A stretch of DNA of 64,000 nucleotides from the NCBI GenBank assembly GCA_963725655.1, contig CAVRYY010000002.1, positions 620,001 through 684,000 of the forward strand, read 5' to 3'. Positions 46,746 through 54,637 of the stretch are shown here, in pieces. Source of the stretch: CAVRXT01 sp963725655. Its GTDB lineage: Bacteria > Acidobacteriota > Terriglobia > Acidiferrales > UBA7541. Position numbers and translations under genes: made by a program. Position 1 is the first letter of the stretch, and each line of letters opens with the position of its first letter. The notes under the pieces were generated by a model. That model was given only the letters and a program-made list of their open reading frames with translations, was not told where the DNA came from and did not search any database.

Positions 46746-46901
46746 CCCACCCTTCCCAAAACCGGGGAAGAGTGGGGCACCCGGAAAGGATAAGAGCGTG
46801 AAACCGTAGAACCTTAGAACCGTGAGTCAAGAACCCCACACGTAAACCCGACGTGTGGGGCACCCACCTGCGACTGCTGAGTTCAACACCCACCTGCGAC
46901 T
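46746..46901. repeat. Mosaic intergenic element B with two dyads and a short tandem
   Basis: Dyad 1: CCCACCCTTCCC (46746-46757) against GGGAAGAGTGGG (46765-46776). Dyad 2: a perfect CCCCACACGT / ACGTGTGGGG pair (46834-46843, 46851-46860). CACCCACCTGCGACT then occurs twice, at 46861-46875 and 46887-46901. The element lies between dapB and dapA inside the dap cluster and matches element A in order of parts. Confidence 0.65.
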
Positions 46902-46929
46902 CGAGTGCAACACCTGCTTACTGGGTCTG

Positions 46930-47625
46930 CTATGGCCCCAGGTCGGCCAGGATGTCGCGAAATTCGTAGAGGCCTTTTTTGCCTTTGAGCCAGCGGGCGG
47001 CGCGCAAGGCGCCGCGCGCGAAACCGTCGCGGCTGCGAGCGGAGTGGCGCAGGGTGATGGTGTCGTCCGGAGAATCGAAGCCCAGCTCGTGCGTCCCGGG
47101 CTGCGAACCGGCACGGTTCGCGGCTACGCTCACTTCGCGCGAATAGCCATTTTTCTGGATTTCACGGAGCATGGTTTGCAGCGTTCCGGACGGCGCGTCT
47201 TTTTTTGCCGCGTGATGGATTTCCCAGGCCCACGCGCCGTAGTCGCTTTCGGCGGCCATCAGCCGCGCGGCGGTTCCGACGATTTCCATGAAAATGTTTG
47301 CGCCGACTGAAAAATTCGGTCCCCATACCAGTGCGGTGCCGCTGCGCTGCACCACTCCGCGCACATGATCGAGGCGATCGAGCCAGCCGGTGGCGCCCAC
47401 CACGGTGTTCACGCCGAGCGCCGCCAGGCGCTCGACGTTTTCGACGCATGCCGCGGGGGTGGAAAATTCCACCGCCGCATCGATGCCACGAAACTTCTCT
47501 TTGGTGAAACGATCGGCCGCGCCATCGTCGCGGCCGATCTTCAACGCCACGGTAAAACCGTAGTCCGGCGCGAGTTGCTCGATTCGTTTTCCGACCTTGC
47601 CGTAACCGACGATGGCCAGATTCAT
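46930..47625 (-). CDS. dapB: 4-hydroxy-tetrahydrodipicolinate reductase
   Basis: Reduces the product of DapA with NAD(P)H. The 231-residue protein is somewhat short for the family. The N-terminal nucleotide site is VGYGKVGKRI, the GATGW loop follows at about residue 80, and EIHHAAKKDAPSGT near residue 140 holds the catalytic His and Lys. The ATG directly follows the TAG of dapE with no gap, so the two are translationally linked. Confidence 0.9.
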   Translation of the reverse strand: MNLAIVGYGKVGKRIEQLAPDYGFTVALKIGRDDGAADRFTKEKFRGIDAAVEFSTPAACVENVERLAALGVNTVVGATGWLDRLDHVRGVVQRSGTALVWGPNFSVGANIFMEIVGTAARLMAAESDYGAWAWEIHHAAKKDAPSGTLQTMLREIQKNGYSREVSVAANRAGSQPGTHELGFDSPDDTITLRHSARSRDGFARGALRAARWLKGKKGLYEFRDILADLGP

Positions 47626-48651
47626 CTAGTCCGCTCCTGCTCCATCCGCGGAAAGAAGCTGCTTCACCAGGCGCGCGTAGATTTCGGCGGCTTCGACCAG
47701 TTCACGTTTGGCGACCCGTTCATCCGGTGAGTGAGCCACATGGATGGTCCCGGGCCCGAGCAGGAATGGCTGCCCCCACGATTCCGCGAGGATCGGCACA
47801 TCGGTGGTGTACGCGACGACGGTGGTGGCGAAGCCATCGAGTCCACCCAGCCGAATCGCCGGAATGTGCAACACTTCCTTGATTTCCGCGCGCCCGGCAA
47901 CCGCTCGGGTCATCGCGTCACGAATGGAACCGGCTGGACCGACGATCCGGAACAGGATTTCGGCTCGCGCGTAGTCCGGAATCACGTTGGGCGCACGGCC
48001 TCCTGAAATCGTTCCGATATTCACGGTGCCGGGCCCGAGGACTGGATCGTGGGGCAGGGGAATCCGGCGGATATCCTGCAGGACATCGATCATGTGTTCG
48101 ATGGCAGACTCGCCCAGTTCGGGGTAGGCGGAATGGGCCATTTTTCCGCGGGCGATCACGTCGTATCGGAGGATGCCCTTGGACCCCAGCGCCAGGCGGT
48201 TCTCCGTAGGCTCGCCGTTGATCACGTACTGTGATCCGCGGGGTGACGCGGCCGCCACTTTCGCGCCCGCGCTGTCTTTTTCTTCGCCCACCACAAAGAG
48301 CAGCGCGAAGTTTCGCACTCCGCTCACCGCGAGGCTCTCCCCGGCTGCGAACATTGACGCAATGATCCCTTTTGCGTCCGTCGCGCCGCGGCCGTAGATG
48401 AATTCATCGTCCTCGCGCGAGGCGAAAAACGGCGGCACGGTATCCATGTGGGTGGAGAGAGTGACCACCGGCTCGCCCCAGCACGCGAGCACGTTGAAGC
48501 GCTTTTCAGCGACTTGCATGCGTTCGACGCGGCCGTTGGTACGCGCCGCCAATTCGGAAAGCAACTCGAAGATCACTTCGCCAACCGCGCCTTCGTTGTG
48601 GCTGATGGATTCAACGTCGACGAGACGCCGGGTCATTTCAAATATTTTCAT
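47626..48651 (-). CDS. dapE: M20-family desuccinylase, probably succinyl-diaminopimelate desuccinylase
   Basis: A 341-residue zinc aminoacylase-fold enzyme. Metal and catalytic residues are seen in LSTHMDTVPPF, GRGATDAKG, FVVGEEKDSAGAKV and the C-terminal AHSPDERV; the dimerisation domain lies between about residues 150-260. M20 enzymes include ArgE and DapE; the adjacent dapB, dapA and dapD make DapE the best call, removing the succinyl group added by DapD. ATG 48651 gives the normal N-terminus (MKIFEMTRRLV); the longer frame would run into a 68-bp repeat. Confidence 0.85.
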   Translation of the reverse strand: MKIFEMTRRLVDVESISHNEGAVGEVIFELLSELAARTNGRVERMQVAEKRFNVLACWGEPVVTLSTHMDTVPPFFASREDDEFIYGRGATDAKGIIASMFAAGESLAVSGVRNFALLFVVGEEKDSAGAKVAAASPRGSQYVINGEPTENRLALGSKGILRYDVIARGKMAHSAYPELGESAIEHMIDVLQDIRRIPLPHDPVLGPGTVNIGTISGGRAPNVIPDYARAEILFRIVGPAGSIRDAMTRAVAGRAEIKEVLHIPAIRLGGLDGFATTVVAYTTDVPILAESWGQPFLLGPGTIHVAHSPDERVAKRELVEAAEIYARLVKQLLSADGAGAD

Positions 48652-48757
48652 GGGTTCCAGTCTGGGAGGGGGCGGTGCGAGAAGGGAGAGGCCGCGAGAC
48701 GTGGAGCGGGTGCTCTTCGCTTCCCGATAGCGCTCCATCCGAATTACGGATGACAGT

Positions 48758-48825
48758 AGACGATCCTTGGAATCGTCTGCCAATCGCTGGGAAGCTCGCT
48801 CTTCCGGCGGTTTCGGCGGGAGGTG
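48758..48825. repeat. Perfect 68-bp dispersed repeat, copy 1
   Basis: Identical to 50433-50500. It contains stems AGACGAT / ATCGTCT and GGAAG / CTTCC, a REP-like design. It lies upstream of dapE. Confidence 0.75.
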
Positions 48826-48940
48826 TTTTGCAGGCCCCTTTCGTCCGGATCCGAAGCGAATCGGAACTGCTTCCCGGAGTACTGGTGGCTCCCGCGCCTC
48901 TACCAAGAAAAAACGAATTTAGCTGATTTGGGGGTGGAAG

Positions 48941-50252
48941 TCAAAGCGCGAGCAGTCCGAATAGCCTGGGTCGCTGCAAAGTGAGAATGACAGTTGCGTG
49001 GAAATATTGCGGCTGGCCATCCTTGATGTAGGGCACGAAGTGCCACTTAGTGACAGCTCCGTAGGCGGCGAAAAAGACGGGGCCCTTCAAGCCATTCGGG
49101 TTACCAGCTCCGGCTAGTTTACCGGTTTCGTGCAACGGAGATGTCTATGGCAAATTCCGTTCCACTTTTCGCGCTACCCGGAGGGAAAACGGGTTCGACG
49201 ATGTCCGTGGCGAGTTTTCGCACCTCGGCATCGGACAATTGCGGAAGCGGATGGGAGTTGTCTACGGTGGTGTGGAAAGCGAAGCTGAGGAGAGCCTCGA
49301 CTTGCACCGGGGCGCCGTCCGAGGCCGCGGCTGTGAGCTGCCATTTCTTAACTTGCTCGCGGAGGGGTTCCTCTAGGCCATCATTATCGCAGCCCTCGGG
49401 CCACACTTCGCGAATGTGGCCGTTGCGGTCCGCGGAAGCATAGACGGCGCATCCGCCGGCGGCCGGGCCGCCTCCCATAGGAGGCCAGATAATTTCGGTG
49501 CTGCCAGTTACCAGCTTCCGAAAAGTATCCTCGGCAATCTTTATACGCTTTATTCGTTCCGCAGGCGGGGTAGATTCCTGGATTGCGAAAATCTGATCGT
49601 CAGGCTGAGTGAGTTCAGTGAGTGCGGTGATTTTCGCCTCAATGGTTGTACCTGGCTCGGGGTCGATGACGACCTGTCGCGCCACGCGCCTTTCTCCGAA
49701 TTTCTGATAATCCTTGAACTCGGCGGCGTACCCCTTTGTGAATACAGATCCGAGCACTCCGTGATCCCCGGCAAAACAGATGACCCAACGGTCCACTCGG
49801 AAGTGCAGGTCTGCGCAGACTGTGGATTTCTCGGATCCATGGGGCTTCGCCAACTCCGAGTTCGTTTTATCGAGCACATCCAGCATCGGCAAGGGATCAA
49901 CCATGGCAGTAACGAGTTCGTTGAGCCAGAAGGGGAAGTAGTCGCCCGTGTTTTTTTCGGAGACCGCGTCCGCGTTTACGACCAGGGTCTGCGAGAAATG
50001 AGGAGACTCGATCGTCCGCTTCCATTTGGTAGGAGACACCCAATACTCTTCGACTTGAGCGTGATAGCTGGATTCGGGATTGGTGGTCTCGACAATGGTT
50101 GCCTTCAAATGGAAAGGCTTGCTCCCTGGAAGGATCAGTTTCGATTGCTGCACCGCTTGGTCGGCAAGGACTCCGAGTGAAACCTTGTCGTGGTCTGCGG
50201 CTAAAGCAGTGGTGGTCAGCAAAGAAGCGAGAAGCGTAAGTGCCAATCGCAT
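48941..50252 (-). pseudogene. Exported TonB-C-type protein interrupted by a frameshift
   Basis: The main frame (49119-50252, 377 codons) has a signal peptide (LALTLLASLLTTTALAA), a first TonB-C-like module (CAVYASADRNGHIREVWPEG...QVKKWQLTAAASDGAPVQVEALLSF) and the first strand of a second one (FPPGSAKSGTEFAIDISV), then ends abruptly at ARNR. The next frame resumes at once with HETGKLAGAGNPNGLKG and the family-typical VTKWHFVPYIKDGQPQYFHATVILTL, ending at 48941. A one-base insertion or two-base deletion near 49120-49135 explains this; it may be real or a sequencing error. Confidence 0.75.
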
Positions 50253-50432
50253 GAGCGCTCCAATTTAATGGAAGCTAAACATAGGGCTCGAAAAAGCGCC
50301 ACACTTTTTATGCCAACGAAGACAGAATTTCGTGATGTCCTCTGTTCGCGGCTGTCCCGGAGTGAGACTGAAAACTATTGTTGGCGCGGCAAAAACCGCT
50401 TTCCGAGTGCGGAAAACAAGAAGACGGTCAAC

Positions 50433-50500
50433 AGACGATCCTTGGAATCGTCTGCCAATCGCTGGGAAGCTCGCTCTTCCGGCGGTTTCGGCGGGAGGTG
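50433..50500. repeat. Perfect 68-bp dispersed repeat, copy 2
   Basis: Identical to 48758-48825 and in the same orientation, about 1.68 kb apart. It lies between the frameshifted gene and the small zinc-ribbon gene. Confidence 0.75.
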
Positions 50501-50535
50501 AGGCCACGGAGACATCCTCTGTAGGTGGGCGGGAA

Positions 50536-50796
50536 GTGAAAATCTGGACGAAAGCGGAACCGGCAAAGGGTGGGGGCCAGATTCGTCACTACCCCGCTGA
50601 CGATCAGGGATCGCCTCCCAACCCCATACCGAGACTCGTTCCAGGGAACTGGGATCACGAGCATTGCAGTTTGTGCAACGTTCACATTGATTCAGGACGC
50701 CGAGGATACCGCGGCCCCGGGAGCCGTTGGATGTGTGAGAAGTGTTACGAGCGATACGTCATCCGGCGTGATCTCGCCTTTGTGGACGAGCTGTGA
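50536..50796 (+). CDS. Small zinc-ribbon hypothetical protein
   Basis: An 86-residue product from GTG 50536 (start tentative; the frame is open further left through the 68-bp repeat, which is unlikely to be coding). The C-terminal half has the two-knuckle pattern HEHCSLCNVHID ... WMCEKCYERYV, which fits a four-Cys zinc site. The N-terminal half is Pro/Gly-rich. It may bind nucleic acid or protein; no family name is recognised. Confidence 0.55.
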   Translation: MKIWTKAEPAKGGGQIRHYPADDQGSPPNPIPRLVPGNWDHEHCSLCNVHIDSGRRGYRGPGSRWMCEKCYERYVIRRDLAFVDEL

Positions 50797-50804
50797 GGAG
50801 TGAC

Positions 50805-53800
50805 TCACTGCGAGGGAGGGTAGTGGAACTGAAAGGTGTTACCGGCGGGGCCGGAAACGGAGCGGGTGTTGTACTCGAGAAAATACTGCAGGTGGTCGGC
50901 GTCGGTGGGATAGCCGATGCCTGCGGGATACGGGAAGGGTGTTAGGGTGTGGAAGGGCAGGGGCGCGACGGTGTCACCGTAGGCGGCGTAGAAATCCATG
51001 TCTTTGTCGAAGCCGTCGGCGAAGAAGAAATAGTCGCGCTGCCAGCCTGCTGGCGGATTGGCCAGCGCGGAGGAGTCGAATTCCACGGCGATTTCGTCGC
51101 CGGAACCCAGGATGACGTACTTTTCGTCGACGCCGGTTAGCAATGGGCGCACGTCACCGTAGCGGGTGTAATTTCCGGCTTGGCGGGTGTAGGGGCCAGT
51201 TAGGCTGACGTCCTCGTAGATGTATTTCAGGTCGTCGATAGGATTGCCTTCCACCACTCGCGGATAGCCGCGGAAGCGCAGATCGGCGGCGGCTAGCGGG
51301 ACGGCGTTCACGTGGACGGGCAGATCGGTGGGCGAATTGTCGATACGGATGCGATCCCAGTAGACGCGCAGGTTGGTCTGGATGCGAATACGGCGGGTTC
51401 CGGCGGGAACTCTTCCGGTGAGGTCAGCGACCATGGTGCGAGCCAAGCCCGCGGGGAAACCCATGTCGTCGATGACGCGCACCCACTTGCCGGATGGGTC
51501 TTGCGCTTCGACGTATGGCGGGATCGGCGTGATCCCGGCTTGCCACGCGGAGTAGATCGAGCTGGCCGAGTAATAGTCGGTGAAGCCGTCGAGGATCAGG
51601 CGCAGAGGCTTTGCGGAATCCCACGGGCCGAGGTCGAGCTCGAGCGAGTGCAAGCCGGCAAAACCCACGTATGGTTGTAACGGAAAATCAGTGACGTAGT
51701 TGCGATCACGATCTTTCAGCAGCGGCAGCAGGTCGTGGCCTTGCGCGTCCCATGCGCCAGCAGGGAGGCGCGCGCCTTCGGTGGCGATCACTTTGAATTG
51801 CGGGAACGGCGGATTGCTGTAGAAATGGCCGTTGGGGTACACCTCAACTGCGGCGGGGTGATCGATGGCAAGCAGCCGGATCTGATCAACGTAGTCGAGT
51901 TCCTCCATCGGTTCGATCAAGCGGAAACGCAATTTTCCGTTTTGCGCCTGAACCTCCGATCCATCCACTTTCAGATATTCGGCGGGATTGGGAATATTGC
52001 GCTGACTCGGGGCGATCCAATGCCCCACGATTCCGGGGCCGGCGATATCGGAAATGAATTCGAACTTGCTGCCGTTCCACGCGAAGAGAATTGGGCACGA
52101 ACTTCCGCGGCGATCGAGCTCGACGATATCAGGCTTCGCGCCGGCAGCCATGGCCAGTTCGTCCTGCAGCACTCCGGTTGGCCACAGCAGGCGCACCACG
52201 TCCGCTTCCTTCGCCGCGCCGAGGCCGGCAATAATTTCGGTGTCACTCTGGCCCAGGTAGCCCGCAGGGCCGGTGAACTCCCATTTCTGGCGCAGCGCTC
52301 CGGCATAGACTTCCACCTTGGTGCCGAAGGCGGTCTTGCTATCCGCTTCGCCTTTTAGACCCACGCGGAGCCAATTATTTTTGTTGCCGCCCAGGTTGTG
52401 GAGCAGGACCGGCGGGCCGCCGGCCTGGGTTATCAGCAGGTCGATCGCGCCGTCGCGGTCGTAATCGAACGGGACGATCGCGCGCGGATGGGACAAGGTA
52501 AGGTCGGCAAGTCCCGCCGCTTTGGTTACGTCGACGAATCCGGCCGAGCCTTGGTTGCGGAGCAGCGCGATGTGGCCGGCGCCTGCGGGGTCCTCGCCAA
52601 CCGCGACCAGATCGATCCAACCGTCGTTGTCGAAGTCGAGGGCGGCGACGCCGTAGCCGTGCGTCCAATTTAGCGGCGGCAGTTTTGCTGCATCGAACGT
52701 CTTCCCGTCGTGATTTCTCCACAGGCTGAGGCCAGGTGCGGCCACATGAGTGAAAGCCAGGTCCATCCAGTTATCTTTGTCGAAATCGAGTGAGGCCACT
52801 GCGACCGCTGCGGAGGGCATCGCCGATCCCCAGGGTGTTGTGGAAGGGAAGCGGCCCTCCCGGGGATTGAAATAAATTACGGGATCCTTGCCGCTTTCGG
52901 TGGCCACCAGGTCGACGGCGCGGTCGTTGTTGATGTCGCTGCCGAGGGTGGCGATGTTATTGCCGGCGGAGGTGAGTCCGGATTCATCGGTCCAGACGGT
53001 GAACGTGCTGTTGCCATTGTTGCGCCATAATTCGCCCGGGGCTTGCGGGTGCGCGATCATCAAGTCGAGGTCGCCATCGTGATCGTAGTCGACGAAGGTC
53101 AAACCGATCGCGGCGCCGGTGGAGTGAATCCCGGCGGCTTCGGTGACGTCGGTAAACTTTCCCGCGCCTTCGTTGTGAAATAAGCGAACACCATTGGCCG
53201 ATCCGACGGCGAGGTCCGGCTTGCCATCGTTGTCGAAGTCTGCTGCAGCGCACGAAATTCCGGCTGCGTCGATTTTCAGCCCGGAGGAGGCGGTGACGTC
53301 GTCAAAATGTCCGCCGGTGGTATTTCGCAGCAACGCAGGCTTTCCGTCGCCATTCGCGTTGGCGAGAAAAACGTCTGGCAGACCGTCGCCATCGAAATCA
53401 AAAACGCACGCGCCGGAGCCGATCGCGGCGGTCGCCGCATCTCTCGTGGCGGGCACGCCTGCGGCCGCAGGCAGTCCGGCCGTTTTCGTGACCTCGACAA
53501 ATCGCACCGGAATGGCCGGCGGGACGGTCATCGCCGCCGACACAATCTGTTCGGCGAGAGAATATTTTCCCTGTTCGCCGTAGATCAGGCTCATGGGCTT
53601 GCCGATTTTGGTGGCGTTGATGTGCTGGAACCGCTCCAGGTGGGCTTTCGATTCAGCGGGCTTTCCGGAACGCTGATACGCCTGCGCGGCGCCAAATTCG
53701 GCGGAAGCATGGAAAGGGTTGAGCGCAATGGCGCGCTCGAAACATTCGATCGCCTGGGGGTACTGTTGTTTCTGGGCGTAAAGGACGCCAAGAAAATATC

Positions 53801-54266
53801 GGGCGTCAGGATCGTCTGGATCGATCTGAATGACGTGCTGGAATGCCGCTATGCCTTCGTCCGATTTGCCTTCCGACTTTTCGATTAAGCCCAGGTTGTA
53901 CCAGCCGCGCGCGTTCTGCGGATCCTTGGCAACGACTTCCTTGAACAGTTGGCGCGCGTCGTCCAGCCGCTGCGCATTCACTAGCCCGATTCCTTCGTTC
54001 ACTCGCGCGACCACCAGACTGGGATCCGCCGCGGTCGCCTTCTGGAAGTATTCCAACCCTTTCTCGGTCTCCTGGCGGTCCATATATGCGACACCGAGGT
54101 TATTCAACCGAATGGCTTCGGAGGACGCGGCGGCGGAGGCTTTGGATGCTTGGGCAAAACCAGGGAAATGGCCGGGTAGGATCGCAGCCGCGAGAGGAGT
54201 TAAGGCGGCGAAAATAACCGAGGCGATCCAGACGATCCGATGGCGCGATGACATGCGCAACATCAT
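50805..54266 (-). CDS. Large exported TPR + FG-GAP/VCBS (CRTAC1-type) protein
   Basis: A 1153-residue protein. After a signal sequence (WIASVIFAALTPLAAAILPG) come TPR repeats (about 45-230, for example ARGWYNLGLIEKSEGKSDEGIAAF), then FG-GAP/VCBS calcium-binding repeats with DFDGDGLPDVFLAN, DFDNDGKPDLAVG, DYDHDGDLDLMIA and DFDNDGWIDLVAV motifs (about 280-620). An ASPIC/UnbV-like segment follows (about 640-730, ending VVRLLWPTGVLQDEL), then a ~400-residue C-terminal region of unrecognised beta type. It is extracytoplasmic, probably a surface or adhesion scaffold; no catalytic site is evident. Confidence 0.85.
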   Translation of the reverse strand: MMLRMSSRHRIVWIASVIFAALTPLAAAILPGHFPGFAQASKASAAASSEAIRLNNLGVAYMDRQETEKGLEYFQKATAADPSLVVARVNEGIGLVNAQRLDDARQLFKEVVAKDPQNARGWYNLGLIEKSEGKSDEGIAAFQHVIQIDPDDPDARYFLGVLYAQKQQYPQAIECFERAIALNPFHASAEFGAAQAYQRSGKPAESKAHLERFQHINATKIGKPMSLIYGEQGKYSLAEQIVSAAMTVPPAIPVRFVEVTKTAGLPAAAGVPATRDAATAAIGSGACVFDFDGDGLPDVFLANANGDGKPALLRNTTGGHFDDVTASSGLKIDAAGISCAAADFDNDGKPDLAVGSANGVRLFHNEGAGKFTDVTEAAGIHSTGAAIGLTFVDYDHDGDLDLMIAHPQAPGELWRNNGNSTFTVWTDESGLTSAGNNIATLGSDINNDRAVDLVATESGKDPVIYFNPREGRFPSTTPWGSAMPSAAVAVASLDFDKDNWMDLAFTHVAAPGLSLWRNHDGKTFDAAKLPPLNWTHGYGVAALDFDNDGWIDLVAVGEDPAGAGHIALLRNQGSAGFVDVTKAAGLADLTLSHPRAIVPFDYDRDGAIDLLITQAGGPPVLLHNLGGNKNNWLRVGLKGEADSKTAFGTKVEVYAGALRQKWEFTGPAGYLGQSDTEIIAGLGAAKEADVVRLLWPTGVLQDELAMAAGAKPDIVELDRRGSSCPILFAWNGSKFEFISDIAGPGIVGHWIAPSQRNIPNPAEYLKVDGSEVQAQNGKLRFRLIEPMEELDYVDQIRLLAIDHPAAVEVYPNGHFYSNPPFPQFKVIATEGARLPAGAWDAQGHDLLPLLKDRDRNYVTDFPLQPYVGFAGLHSLELDLGPWDSAKPLRLILDGFTDYYSASSIYSAWQAGITPIPPYVEAQDPSGKWVRVIDDMGFPAGLARTMVADLTGRVPAGTRRIRIQTNLRVYWDRIRIDNSPTDLPVHVNAVPLAAADLRFRGYPRVVEGNPIDDLKYIYEDVSLTGPYTRQAGNYTRYGDVRPLLTGVDEKYVILGSGDEIAVEFDSSALANPPAGWQRDYFFFADGFDKDMDFYAAYGDTVAPLPFHTLTPFPYPAGIGYPTDADHLQYFLEYNTRSVSGPAGNTFQFHYPPSQ

Positions 54267-54637
54267 CGTTTGCCTAGCGCTTTCGAGTCAACCAATCCTT
54301 GCCTCTCTTTCGTGCGAATGATTGAAACGTGTCGCGGTAAGAAACGCGGACGAGACTCGCTTGTTGGATTGGGAATCGTGCGGTGCGAAGCCGGATCAAC
54401 TTTGCTGGAATATTCCGCTCGGCGGTCATTCGGGAGGCAGGCTGCCCGGTCAGCTTTTGGGCTGACCGGGACTACAGAGTGCGAACGGCACTATCGCCTG
54501 CTTTGGGGTGTTCTTTTTCGGGTCTCGGCGCGCCTTAGAGGCTCGCGAGAGCGTGTGATGAGCATTCTACTCAGGTCTGAATCGGGCGCAATAATGTAGA
54601 AATACTATGCCCCTCAATTGGTGCGGAGGCCCCCCGG
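54267..54637. other. Intergenic region with a strong hairpin
   Basis: No gene. It contains a perfect 10-bp hairpin, CCCGGTCAGC (54445-54454) against GCTGACCGGG (54461-54470), loop TTTTGG, with no T-tract on either strand. It lies between the CRTAC1 gene and the large TPR/FG-GAP gene (both leftward). Confidence 0.5.

Noticed and set aside
48652..48906. N-terminal extension of dapE
   Set aside because: It runs through the 68-bp repeat and precedes the normal M20 start (MKIFEMTRRLV), so it is not part of the protein.
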